Positions 35,537-43,758 of a stretch of 64,000 bases of DNA are shown piece by piece; within the stretch, counting starts at the first letter, position 1, and every line of letters starts with the position of its first letter. Source of the DNA: Microtetraspora fusca (GTDB lineage: Bacteria > Actinomycetota > Actinomycetes > Streptosporangiales > Streptosporangiaceae). A model generated the notes under the pieces. The model saw only the letters and a program-made list of their open reading frames with translations, was not told the origin of the DNA and did no database searches. A program made the position numbers and the translations under genes. The stretch covers positions 1,717-65,716 of the forward strand of contig NZ_BBYK01000070.1 of the NCBI RefSeq assembly GCF_001570365.1, read 5' to 3'.

Positions 35537-35898
35537 GGCATCTCCTTGATCTTGGGGGGATGGCGTGGATTCAAGCACCTCGCAAATATGCCGACAAGAA
35601 CGGGAATGTAAAAGAAAAGGGGTCGGCGAATACATGCTGTTAGTTACGCCAAGTAATCGCGGAATTCTGAAAGAAATTCGAAACTCAGAACGCCGACGAC
35701 AGCACCGAGCCCGCGCCCGAGCCGGCCATCGCCCCCTGCGCATCGGTCAGGTCGAACCGCCTCGTCACCGCCAGGGCGGCCACGAGGTCTCCGGTAATTG
35801 GGTCGACCGCCCAATTACCGGAGACCTCTCGTTGTCGGTCTACGACCTCTCCGACACCCGGACCGGCTTACGCATCACCGCGGACTTCGATACAGGGC
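35537..35898. other. Intergenic region with terminator and AT-rich promoter
   Basis: 362 bp between two minus-strand genes. About 35575-35690 is AT-rich and is the probable promoter region for the Tat-exported oxidoreductase; 35784-35828 holds a strong hairpin listed separately. No gene is supported. Confidence 0.7.
35784..35828 (-). terminator. 19-bp perfect hairpin after the DUF917/hydantoinase operon
   Basis: GAGGTCTCCGGTAATTGGG and its exact reverse complement are separated by the 7-nt loop TCGACCG. It begins about 70 nt after the last stop of the minus-strand operon (35899) and most likely terminates it. There is no U-tract. The unusual length and perfection could also mark a mobile-element end, but no transposase is nearby. 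Confidence 0.75.
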
Positions 35899-36972
35899 CT
35901 ATGCGAGCGTCAGCGGGACGTGGTCGCAGTCGTAGCCGAAGTAGCGCGGCCCGGCCAGCGCCAGCCCGGCGGGCGTGGTCCAGCGCGGGTCGCAGGGCGC
36001 GGCGATCACGGTGACCCGCAGGCCGTACCTCATGTTCTCCGTGGTGACCGGCTCGCCGGTCTCGGTGTCGAGCACGCAGATCAGGTCGGGCGTCGTGGCG
36101 ACCACCTCGCCGTCCCGGGTGGCGAGCAGGTGCTCGTTCTGGAAGTTGAGCCGCAGCGTACGGCCGGCGTCGGCTCCCAGCCCCTCAAGGGACGCCTGAC
36201 CGCGGGCGAAGCCGCCGGAGGTGCGGCGCTCCACGTCGATCACCTTCCCGGTGAGGAGGCGCGTGCCGCCCAGCAGGTCACGCGCCGCGGCGACCGGGTC
36301 CGCGTGCTCGTGCCGCGCGAGCCGTACGGCACGGCCGAGGTCCTCGGCCAGGGTGAGCGTGGCCGGGACCAGGCCGTCGCGCAACTGGTCGCCGCGCAGC
36401 ACGGTGTCGGCGCACGACACCTGGCAGCCCATCTCCACGCAGGCCGAGCGGGCGATCCGCTCCGACCACAGGTTGGAGACCGCGTCCACGACGAGCGTGT
36501 TCCCCTTGTCGTCGGCGAGGGCCATGGGCGTGGTCGACACGCCGATCAGCGTGGGCAGCACCATCTGGGCCTCGGGGAAGGCCCGCCCCATGGCGTCGCC
36601 GTCGACCAGCGGGAGTCCCGACTCCGCCGCGGCCGCGATGGGGATCATCGAGTTCACGCCGCCGATCTCGATCGGCACGATGTGCGTCGCGGGCCGTCCC
36701 AGCACGGCCTCCAGCGCGCGCAGGGCAGTGAGCTCCTCCGCGCCGGAGGGCAGCTTCTCCAGCAGGACCGTCGGCGCGCCCATCGCGGAGACCGGCACGA
36801 CCGTCGCGTCGGCCGGCACCTCGTCGATGTCGGCGACCGTCACCGGGCCGTGGCGGCGGATCGCCTCCCGGGCCAGCAGCTTGCCGATGTAGGGGTCGCC
36901 GCCGCCGCCCGTGCCGAGGATGCCCGCGCCGCGGGCGATGTCGTCGAGCTGCTCGATTCCGATCTCACGCAT
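35899..36972 (-). CDS. DUF917-family protein, copy a
   Basis: 357 residues of the DUF917 family, typified by GAGILGTGGGGDPYIGKLL at the N terminus and the VDGDAMGRAFPEAQM and IGGVNSMIPI blocks. Members are almost always encoded beside hydantoinase/oxoprolinase (HyuA-like) genes and are thought to act with them, possibly as the second subunit of an amidohydrolase or as an ATP-dependent partner; the reaction is not established. It overlaps the upstream HyuA-like gene by 8 nt. Glycine-rich TGGGGDP may be a nucleotide or metal site. Last gene of the operon, followed by a 19-bp hairpin. Confidence 0.9.
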   Translation of the reverse strand: MREIGIEQLDDIARGAGILGTGGGGDPYIGKLLAREAIRRHGPVTVADIDEVPADATVVPVSAMGAPTVLLEKLPSGAEELTALRALEAVLGRPATHIVPIEIGGVNSMIPIAAAAESGLPLVDGDAMGRAFPEAQMVLPTLIGVSTTPMALADDKGNTLVVDAVSNLWSERIARSACVEMGCQVSCADTVLRGDQLRDGLVPATLTLAEDLGRAVRLARHEHADPVAAARDLLGGTRLLTGKVIDVERRTSGGFARGQASLEGLGADAGRTLRLNFQNEHLLATRDGEVVATTPDLICVLDTETGEPVTTENMRYGLRVTVIAAPCDPRWTTPAGLALAGPRYFGYDCDHVPLTLA

Positions 36973-38485
36973 CGATCTTCTCCAGGTCCAGGTCGCCGAC
37001 GGCCTTCACCCGAACGCGGGTCGCGTTCCCGGGGAGGTACGCCAGCGGGATCTCCTCCACGTCCACGATCCGCACGCTGCCGGGGCGCGCCCCGGCCCGT
37101 TCGGCGCGGGACACCGCCTCGGCGCGGGCCTCGTCGAGCACGGTCTCGCGGGCGCCGGAGAACACCCGGTCCACCTCCCCGCCGACCTGCGCGATGGCCG
37201 CGCCGACGGCGTTGGCGACGGCGAAGTGGTCCGGCCGGCGTACGTCGTCGAAGCCGGGCAGCCGGTCGGGGATGAGGACGCTGCCGCCCCCGACGGCGAC
37301 GACCGGCAGCGGGGCGGAGGAGGTGCGCATCCGGTCCACGGTGACGGCGACGCGCTCGGCGATCCGGCGCAGCGCGTCGCGCGGGTCGATGTGCGAGACG
37401 AGGGACGGGTCGCCGATCTTGGCGTACCCGGCGGCCACGGCGAGGTCGGTCGCGGTCAGGGTGGACCCGCCGAAGACCAGGGCCTCGGAGGGGAGCCGGT
37501 AGCCGACGCTGCGCGGCCCGGTCGTGCCGTCCTCGGAGACGATCGAGCCCCCGCCGATGCCGAGCGACAGCACGTCCGGGATGCGGAAGTTGGTGCGGAC
37601 CCCGGCCAGCTCCGCCTCGCCCGCGGCCTCCCGGGGGAAGCCGCCCACCAGCACGCCCACGTCGGTCGTCGTGCCGCCGATGTCGACCACGGCGCAGTCG
37701 GTGAGGCCGGACAGGAACGCGGCGCCCCGCATCGAGTTGGTCGGCCCGGAGGCGAAGGTCGCCACCGGGTACCGCCTGGCCTGCTCGACGTCCATCAGCG
37801 TGCCGTCGTTCTGGGACAGGAACAGCGGGGCGTCGATGCCGGCCGCCAGCAGCGCGCCGCCGAACGCGTCGACGATGCCGACGGCCAGCGACCGCAGCGC
37901 GGCGTTGACGATGGTGGCGTTCTCCCTGGCCAGCAGGCCCACCCGGCCGATCTCGTGGGAGAGGGACAGGTGGACGCCGGGGCCGAGCTCGGCGGCGAGG
38001 ATCTCCGCCGCGCGCAGCTCGAACTCGGCGCTCACCGGCGAGAAGACCGAGGAGATCGCCACCGAGCGCAGCCCGCGCGCCGCGATGTCCCCGGCGACCC
38101 GCCGGATCTCCTCCTCGTCGAGGTCGGAGATCGGGCGGCCGTCGAACTCGTGGCCGCCGCGGCACAGGTAGCTGGCGCCCTCGACGGCCGTCCGGAGCCG
38201 GTCCGGCCAGTCCACCATGGGCGGCAGGGCGGCCGTGGCGGGCAGGCCGAGCCGCACCGCCGCGACGGGCTCCAGCCGGGACGCCTCCACGAGGGCGTTG
38301 ACGAAGTGCGTGGTGCCGATCATCACCGCCGAGACCTCGGTGGTGCCGAGCGCCTCCAGGGCGCCGGCGACGCCGGTGGTGACGTCCGCGGTAGTGGGGG
38401 ATTTGACGGTCGCGAGCACCTCGTCCGCGTCGCCGATGAGTACGGCGTCGGTGTTGGTGCCGCCGACGTCGATGCCGATGCGCAT
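36965..38485 (-). CDS. Hydantoinase/oxoprolinase-family protein, copy 1 (HyuA-like)
   Basis: 506 residues with the family's N-terminal ATPase-fold signature IGIDVGGTNTDAVLI, the middle block RVGLLARENATIVNAALRSL and a second phosphate-binding loop VVDIGGTTTDVGVLVGG, then GGGSIV. These proteins hydrolyse cyclic amides such as hydantoins or 5-oxoproline, usually with ATP. It is about the usual length of the short (DUF917-associated) subclass. It overlaps the DUF917 copy a gene by 8 nt and follows the permease by 18 nt in the same operon. All expected motifs are intact, in contrast to copy 2. Confidence 0.93.
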   Translation of the reverse strand: MRIGIDVGGTNTDAVLIGDADEVLATVKSPTTADVTTGVAGALEALGTTEVSAVMIGTTHFVNALVEASRLEPVAAVRLGLPATAALPPMVDWPDRLRTAVEGASYLCRGGHEFDGRPISDLDEEEIRRVAGDIAARGLRSVAISSVFSPVSAEFELRAAEILAAELGPGVHLSLSHEIGRVGLLARENATIVNAALRSLAVGIVDAFGGALLAAGIDAPLFLSQNDGTLMDVEQARRYPVATFASGPTNSMRGAAFLSGLTDCAVVDIGGTTTDVGVLVGGFPREAAGEAELAGVRTNFRIPDVLSLGIGGGSIVSEDGTTGPRSVGYRLPSEALVFGGSTLTATDLAVAAGYAKIGDPSLVSHIDPRDALRRIAERVAVTVDRMRTSSAPLPVVAVGGGSVLIPDRLPGFDDVRRPDHFAVANAVGAAIAQVGGEVDRVFSGARETVLDEARAEAVSRAERAGARPGSVRIVDVEEIPLAYLPGNATRVRVKAVGDLDLEKIDA

Positions 38486-38503
38486 GGTCGTCCGGTGGTC
38501 CTT

Positions 38504-39838
38504 TCAGCTTGTTACGGCGGGCGCGAGGGTGGCGGAGTGGGCGACGGGCCGCTCCCGGGTGGCGCGGACGAGGCCGAGCTTGCCGGCGACGACGTAGCCG
38601 AGCCCGGCGAGGACGAGCGAGTTGAGGGCCGGGATGCCGGGCCACTGGTAGTGCTCGCTCAGCCAGCCGATCACGGCGGCCGCGCCCCAGAGCACCAGGG
38701 TGGCGGGCACCCAGGTCGGCTCGGTGTCGGGCAGCCGCCCGGTCAGGCGCGAGGCGTCCAGGGCCGGACGCCAGCGCCGCACCACGAAGTACTCGGCGAC
38801 CATGATCCCGGCGACCGGGGGCGTGATCACGCCGAGCAGGGTGAGGAAGTCGGTGAACCTGTCGAGGATGCCCGCCGCGGCGAGGACGCTGCCGAACGTG
38901 CCGATGCCGATCGTCACGGCGACCCGGTTGAGCCGGACGCCGACCGTGGACTCGACCGCGCTGAGCAGGCCGAGCGTGGCCGAGTACAGGTTCCAGTTGT
39001 TGATCTTCACGGTCGCCGAGACCAGCACGACGACGCCGAGGATCCCCGTGGAGGCGGTGATGATCGCGATGACGTCGGACGTCTTCACGGCGTACGCGAG
39101 CAGCACACCGGCCAGGCCGAGCACGTACTCGCCGAGGGAGATGCCGACGAGCGTCTGCTTGACCACGTCGCCGGTGTTGCGGTTGAACCGCGTCATGTCG
39201 GGGGTGGTGACCGCGCCGACGATGTACGAACCGGCGACGATCGTCGCGCCGCTCGCGATCGACATGGTGGCCCCGAACGGCGGCGAGGCGACCAGGTCGC
39301 CCAGGCTGTGCCGGGACACCTCCACCCACATGGCCCATCCGGCGAGGCCGAGGAACGCGGGCACGGTGATGAAGGCGGTGAGGCCCATCATCTTGAAGCC
39401 CCTGATCACCAGGGCGGTCACTCCGAGCCCCGCGACGAGGCACCAGCCCCACATGGGCAGGCCGCCGATCAGGGAGCTCAGGCCCCCGGCGAAGACCGCG
39501 GTCTGCACGCCGAACCAGCCGAAGAGACTGAGCGTGATGATCACGCCGATCAGCGTGGAGCCGTAGCGGCCGAACCCGGTCCACCGGGCGAGCATCGAGG
39601 TGGAGAGCCCCTCGCGCATCCCCGCGACGCCGACGAAGATGCAGACGATCTCCAGGATGACCGAGCCGAGGGTGAACGCCCAGAAGGCGCCCCAGAAGGA
39701 CAGGCCCGCGCCCAGCGTCGCGCCGAGCAGGAACTGCGTCAGGTCGGAGAGCTGGCCGAATCGCTGCACGGCCACGTTGAACCAGGAGTAGCGGGCGGAC
39801 GGAGGGACCCGCTCCAGCGGGTAGTCCTCATCGATCAT
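38504..39838 (-). CDS. NCS1-family nucleobase/hydantoin permease (cytosine-permease-like)
   Basis: 444 residues with about twelve membrane helices. The family features are visible: N-terminal LERVPPSARYSWFNVAVQRFGQLSDLTQFLLGATLG, a helix pair around GWFGVQTAVFAGGL, and PDMTRFNRNTGD, a hallmark of cytosine permease (CodB)-like transporters. NCS1 members import hydantoins, allantoin or pyrimidines by Na+ or H+ symport, which fits the surrounding hydantoinase-like genes: the operon would import a cyclic amide or ureide and open it. ATG 39838 overlaps the 3' end of the HyuA-like copy 2 gene by 11 nt, so it is translationally coupled. Confidence 0.93.
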   Translation of the reverse strand: MIDEDYPLERVPPSARYSWFNVAVQRFGQLSDLTQFLLGATLGAGLSFWGAFWAFTLGSVILEIVCIFVGVAGMREGLSTSMLARWTGFGRYGSTLIGVIITLSLFGWFGVQTAVFAGGLSSLIGGLPMWGWCLVAGLGVTALVIRGFKMMGLTAFITVPAFLGLAGWAMWVEVSRHSLGDLVASPPFGATMSIASGATIVAGSYIVGAVTTPDMTRFNRNTGDVVKQTLVGISLGEYVLGLAGVLLAYAVKTSDVIAIITASTGILGVVVLVSATVKINNWNLYSATLGLLSAVESTVGVRLNRVAVTIGIGTFGSVLAAAGILDRFTDFLTLLGVITPPVAGIMVAEYFVVRRWRPALDASRLTGRLPDTEPTWVPATLVLWGAAAVIGWLSEHYQWPGIPALNSLVLAGLGYVVAGKLGLVRATRERPVAHSATLAPAVTS

Positions 39839-41225
39839 TGCGGAGACCTTTCGGGGGAGGGGGTGCGAGCGGGGCGGGAGGTCCGGCGGCCCGGACACGG
39901 ACGCGGACGAAGGAGCCGGGCAGGTACGCCAGCGGCGCGCGGTGCGTCTCGACGATCTCGATCGCGCGGGGGTCGGCCCCGGCGCGTACGGCGCTGGCGC
40001 GCGCCTCCTCGAGGATCTCGTCGAGCGCTCCCGCGTCCCGGGACCGGTCGTCGAGGCGGACGATCCGTTCGGCCTGCCCGCCGACGGGGCTGCCGATCGC
40101 CCCGATGGCGCCGGCGACCCGGCCGTGCGGCGGGTGCCGTACGTCGCCCACGCCGGACAGGCCGTCCGGCACGGCCGCCGCCCCACCGCCGACCACGACG
40201 AGGGGGAGCCGGTCGGCGGCGGGCTGCAGCCGGTCCACCGCCTCGGCGAGCTCCGCCAGTTCGGCGGGCGCCGGGCTGCCGGGCGAGCCGGGCGCGGCTC
40301 CGATCGGGACCTGGATCAGGTCGGGCATCCGGAAGGCGACCGGCACGCCGCCGATCTCGGCGCCGTGCGCCGCCTCCTCGGGGAAGCCGTCGGCGAGCGC
40401 GCCGACCCGGATCCGGCTCGCGCCCACGTCGGCGACCACCGCGTGGGTGAGGCCGGTCAGCAGACCCGCGCCGCGCAGCGCGCTCGCCGGACCGCTGCCC
40501 AGGCTGAGCCCGGGATGGCGGGCCAGGTGCTCCAGGCTCATGAGGGTGCCGTCGCCGCGGGTGACGAACACGGCCGCGCCGGGGAGGGCGGTGGAGAGCC
40601 GCGCGACGGTGTCGCGGGCGTGCCGGGACAGCGCCGCGTCCAGGACGGTCGTGTTCTCGCGCTCCAGCAGGCCGAGCGTGCCGAGGTCGGCGGAGAGCGA
40701 GACCGGCAGCGGGCCGAGCTCGGCCCGGACGATCTCGGCGGCCTCCCGCTCCTGGTCGCCGTCGAGGGGCGCGAAGACGCCGGTGACGGCGACCGCCTCG
40801 GCTCGCTCGGCGACCTGGCCGGCGAATCGCGCGACCGCGTCCCGGTCCAGCGGGCTGCGATCCTCCGGGTCGAGGCCGCCGCCGCCGTCGACGATCGCCG
40901 TGCCGGCGTGGACGGCGGCCAGCAGGTCGGCCGGCCAGCCGAAGAGGGGCCGTACGGCGCGGGTGGCGGGGCCGCCGATGCGCAGCACCGCGACCCGGCA
41001 CAGGCCGCTGCGCCGGGCGATGGCCGAGGCCGCGCCGCGCAGCCCGATCGCGACCTGGGCGACGTCGGGGGCGCCGAGCGCGTCCAGCGCGGCGGTCACG
41101 GACGCCACGGGATCGCCCGGCACGGAGCTCACCTTGGCCGCGGTCAGCACGTGTCCGGCCGCGTCGACGAGGACGGCGTCGGTGTTGGTCGGGCCCACGT
41201 CCAGCCCGGCGCGGGGCCGGCTCAC
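39828..41225 (-). CDS. Hydantoinase/oxoprolinase-family protein, copy 2, divergent and shortened
   Basis: 465 residues, homologous to copy 1 but altered at key places. The N-terminal loop reads LDVGPTNTDAVLV (Gly to Pro inside the first phosphate-binding motif), the second loop reads VVADVGASRIRVGAL where copy 1 has VVDIGGTTTDVGVL, and about 60-70 residues around the SVGYRLPSEALVFGGSTLTATD block are missing between VPIGAAPG and LPLVVVGGGAAAVP. ENTTVLDAAL and YLPGSFVRVRV are retained. It may be a non-catalytic partner of copy 1 or have a changed substrate. GTG 41225 overlaps the DUF917 copy b stop (GTGA). The frame stays open far upstream, but that part is antisense to other genes. Confidence 0.85.
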   Translation of the reverse strand: MSRPRAGLDVGPTNTDAVLVDAAGHVLTAAKVSSVPGDPVASVTAALDALGAPDVAQVAIGLRGAASAIARRSGLCRVAVLRIGGPATRAVRPLFGWPADLLAAVHAGTAIVDGGGGLDPEDRSPLDRDAVARFAGQVAERAEAVAVTGVFAPLDGDQEREAAEIVRAELGPLPVSLSADLGTLGLLERENTTVLDAALSRHARDTVARLSTALPGAAVFVTRGDGTLMSLEHLARHPGLSLGSGPASALRGAGLLTGLTHAVVADVGASRIRVGALADGFPEEAAHGAEIGGVPVAFRMPDLIQVPIGAAPGSPGSPAPAELAELAEAVDRLQPAADRLPLVVVGGGAAAVPDGLSGVGDVRHPPHGRVAGAIGAIGSPVGGQAERIVRLDDRSRDAGALDEILEEARASAVRAGADPRAIEIVETHRAPLAYLPGSFVRVRVRAAGPPAPLAPPPPKGLRNDR

Positions 41226-42193
41226 CGGTCCACGTCCAGTCCGAAGGCCGCCGGGCCGCCGAGCCGCAGCCCGCGCTCGGTGTGCCACACGGGCGCGCAG
41301 GGCAGGCGTACCACGCCCACGCGCAGGCCGTACCTGAGCTGGTCGACCCCGACGACCTCGCCGGTGCGGGTGTCGAGCAGGGAGATGATGTCGGGGATGG
41401 CGGCGACCGGCGCCCCGTCCTCGAAAAGCGCGAGGTATTCGGTGCGCGCCTCCAGCCGCACCAGTCGCCCGGCGTCCGGGCCGAGCCCCTCGACGACGAC
41501 CGTGTCCGGTTCCACCACGGCGACCTTGCCGCTGATCAGCGGGGCGGGCGGGGCGCCGCCCAGCTCCACCGCCCGGGTGACGGACCCGGGGACGGTGACG
41601 TCGGGGAGCCGTCCGGCGCGGAACACGTACTCGGCGGTGGCGGCCTGGCCGCCGAACGCCTCCAGCGCCGCCCGCACCAGGCGCTCCAGCCGGCGGCCGT
41701 CGACGCCGTCGATCACCATCGTGCGGCCGCGCTCGTCGCACACCACCGCCGGAGCCGGGCTGACGCCGCGCAGCTCCATCACGGTCTGGTCCATCCGGGG
41801 GAAGGCGCGGCCCATGCCGTCGGCGTCCACCAGGGGCAGCCCCAGGTAGGCCGCCCAGGCGACGGCGACGCATCCGTTCGCGCCGCCGATCTCGCTCGCC
41901 ATCAGCGCGGCCACGGGGGAGCGGTGCAGCTCCTCGACCTTGGCCCGCAGGTGGAACGGCTCGCGGGTGCCGCCGATCCGCTCGCTCAGCACCGCCGTCG
42001 AGCCGACGATGCCGCACGGCATGACGAGGTCGTCGGGGGCCAGGTCGCCCGGCTGGACGACCCGCACCGGGCCGTGCTCCTCCACGGCCTGCAGCGCGGC
42101 GGCGCGGGCGACGGTGACCGGGCCGCCGCCGCCCGATCCGAGGATCGCGCAGCCCCGCGCGTACGCGGGCAGCAGCTCGGCGTCGATTTCCAC
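41222..42193 (-). CDS. DUF917-family protein, copy b
   Basis: 323 residues, paralogous to copy a: CAILGSGGGGPVTVARAAAL, IGGANGCVAVAWAAYLGLPLVDADGMGRAFPRMDQ read in the blocks IGGANG and VDADGMGRAFPR. It is about 35 residues shorter than copy a. First gene of the minus-strand operon DUF917b - hyuA2 - permease - hyuA1 - DUF917a, all overlapping or within 20 nt. The GTG start lies 65 bp from the divergent PucR gene. Family known to pair with HyuA-like proteins; biochemical role not established. Confidence 0.88.
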   Translation of the reverse strand: MEIDAELLPAYARGCAILGSGGGGPVTVARAAALQAVEEHGPVRVVQPGDLAPDDLVMPCGIVGSTAVLSERIGGTREPFHLRAKVEELHRSPVAALMASEIGGANGCVAVAWAAYLGLPLVDADGMGRAFPRMDQTVMELRGVSPAPAVVCDERGRTMVIDGVDGRRLERLVRAALEAFGGQAATAEYVFRAGRLPDVTVPGSVTRAVELGGAPPAPLISGKVAVVEPDTVVVEGLGPDAGRLVRLEARTEYLALFEDGAPVAAIPDIISLLDTRTGEVVGVDQLRYGLRVGVVRLPCAPVWHTERGLRLGGPAAFGLDVDR

Positions 42194-42228
42194 AGCACAA
42201 GGCTACGAACGGTAACGGGATGCTACGG

Positions 42229-42243
42229 TGTGCTCGCAGCACA
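42229..42243. promoter_or_regulatory. PucR-operon palindrome
   Basis: TGTGCTCGCAGCACA is a perfect 15-bp palindrome in the 65-bp divergent region; a further AGCACA half-site lies at 42194-42199 beside the DUF917b start. It is placed to control both directions and is the best candidate for the PucR operator. Confidence 0.65.
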
Positions 42244-42258
42244 TCTTTTGGGGAGATC

Positions 42259-43740
42259 ATGGTCAATCCGCCCACCGAGCGCCCGGTCTCGGCGTTGCTG
42301 GGCGCGCCCGGGCTGGACGGCGTACGGCATCTCGCCGGTCCGCTCGACGCCCGGCCGGTCATCGGGGTGCGGCTCGTGGAGGACCTGCGCGCGCTCGCCG
42401 GGCAGCCCGCCGGTTCCGTGGTGGTGCTGAGCGCCGCCGCCTCGGCGCGCGCCACCGGATACCGCCTCGACGTCGCGCTCCGCGACTGCGTGGCGGCGGG
42501 CGCGGCCGCGCTGGTCCTGACCTGCGCCGGAGAGCCGCTCGCGGCGACCGCCGCCGCCCTCGCCGACCGGGGCGCGCTCGCGGTGCTGTCCGCCGCCACG
42601 TCCCCCGGGGGCGATCTTGCCGGGCTCGTCGTGGCCGTCGAGCGGGCCGTCGCCGGGTCGGCGGCCGACGCGCTCGCCCGGGTAGAGGCCGCGACGTCCG
42701 CCGTCCTGCGCGCGGGCGGGGACCCGGAGCGGATCGCCGCGGCCGCCTCGCGCGCGCTCGGCGTCGCCGTACGGACCGGACCGCCGGGGAGTGGCCCGGG
42801 GCGAGACGGGGCCTTCTCCGCCGGCCTTTCGGATGTGGCCGACGGCGCACGAGACGGCGCGGCGGACGGGCACCTGGAGCGCGCCGTCCGGGTGGTGCTG
42901 GAGGTCGCCGCGCTGGCCGCCGCGCGCGGGGAGCCGGACGACATCCCGGTGCGCTCCCGCTCGCAGCTCCTCGCCGAGCTGCTGATCGCCCCCGAGGAGC
43001 AGGCGCTGCGGCTGGCCGCCCGGGCGCGGGCGCTCGGCATGGCCGTCGACTCCTGGCACATCGCGCTGCGGGTGGAGCCGGCCGAGCTGGCGGGCACCGA
43101 GCGGTACGCCGTGCTCGACGCGGCCGGGCCGCTCGCGATGCGGCTGCTCCGCTCGGCCGGAGGGCCCGACTGGAACCTCGCCCGCGCCGACGACGCGCTG
43201 ATCGTCATCCGCACCCAGCCCGCCGACCCCGGCAGGCAGGGGCTGCGGGCGGCCGTGGCCGACGCCGAAAGGCTCCTCGGCCACCTGCGCGCGCGGCTGC
43301 CCGAGGCGGGGCTGCGCTGCGGTGTCAGCGGCGCCCATCGCGGCCCGCTGGGGCTGCGCACCTCCGCGAGGGAGGCGAGGAGCGCGCTGCTGCGCGACCC
43401 GGCCGCCCGGTCGCCGGTCACCGCGCACGACGTGGCCGGGCTCGACCGGATGCTGATCGAGTGGTACTCCTCCGAGGCCGCCCGGCAGGCCGTACGCGAG
43501 CTCCTGGCCCCGCTGACCGCCCTCGGGCCCACCCGGGCCGAGCCGCTGCTGCGCACATTGCAGTGCTACCTCGACCATCAGGGATCGCCCGCGCGGGTGG
43601 CCGAGGAGCTCCACCTCCACCGGAACGCGGTGAGCCAGCGGATCCGCAAGATCGAGGAACTGCTCGGCGCCGACCTCGACGACCCCCAGCAGCGGCTCGC
43701 CCTGCAGCTCGCCTGCCGTGCCGCCCGGATCCGCGCCTGA
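42259..43740 (+). CDS. PucR-family transcriptional regulator
   Basis: 493 residues with the PucR layout: N-terminal sensory region (GRPASVLLGAPGLDGVRHLAG-like opening, here SALLGAPGLDGVRHLAGPLD), a central GGDEF-like/RsbR-like region, and the C-terminal helix-turn-helix TLQCYLDHQGSPARVAEELHLHRNAVSQRIRKIEELLGADLDDP, recognised through LHRNAVSQRIRKIE. The founding member regulates purine/allantoin catabolism, which fits a divergent operon with hydantoinase-like enzymes and an NCS1 permease. ATG 42259 is preceded by GGGGAG at 5 nt. It probably activates or represses the operon from the palindrome at 42229-42243 in response to a ureide or cyclic amide. Confidence 0.92.
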   Translation: MVNPPTERPVSALLGAPGLDGVRHLAGPLDARPVIGVRLVEDLRALAGQPAGSVVVLSAAASARATGYRLDVALRDCVAAGAAALVLTCAGEPLAATAAALADRGALAVLSAATSPGGDLAGLVVAVERAVAGSAADALARVEAATSAVLRAGGDPERIAAAASRALGVAVRTGPPGSGPGRDGAFSAGLSDVADGARDGAADGHLERAVRVVLEVAALAAARGEPDDIPVRSRSQLLAELLIAPEEQALRLAARARALGMAVDSWHIALRVEPAELAGTERYAVLDAAGPLAMRLLRSAGGPDWNLARADDALIVIRTQPADPGRQGLRAAVADAERLLGHLRARLPEAGLRCGVSGAHRGPLGLRTSAREARSALLRDPAARSPVTAHDVAGLDRMLIEWYSSEAARQAVRELLAPLTALGPTRAEPLLRTLQCYLDHQGSPARVAEELHLHRNAVSQRIRKIEELLGADLDDPQQRLALQLACRAARIRA

Positions 43741-43758
43741 CCGGCTCGCAGGTGCGTC

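Noticed and set aside
39828-43556. 1242-residue minus-strand frame extending the second HyuA-like gene
   Set aside because: Only 39828-41225 has homology; the remainder is antisense to the PucR gene and Ser/Ala-rich.
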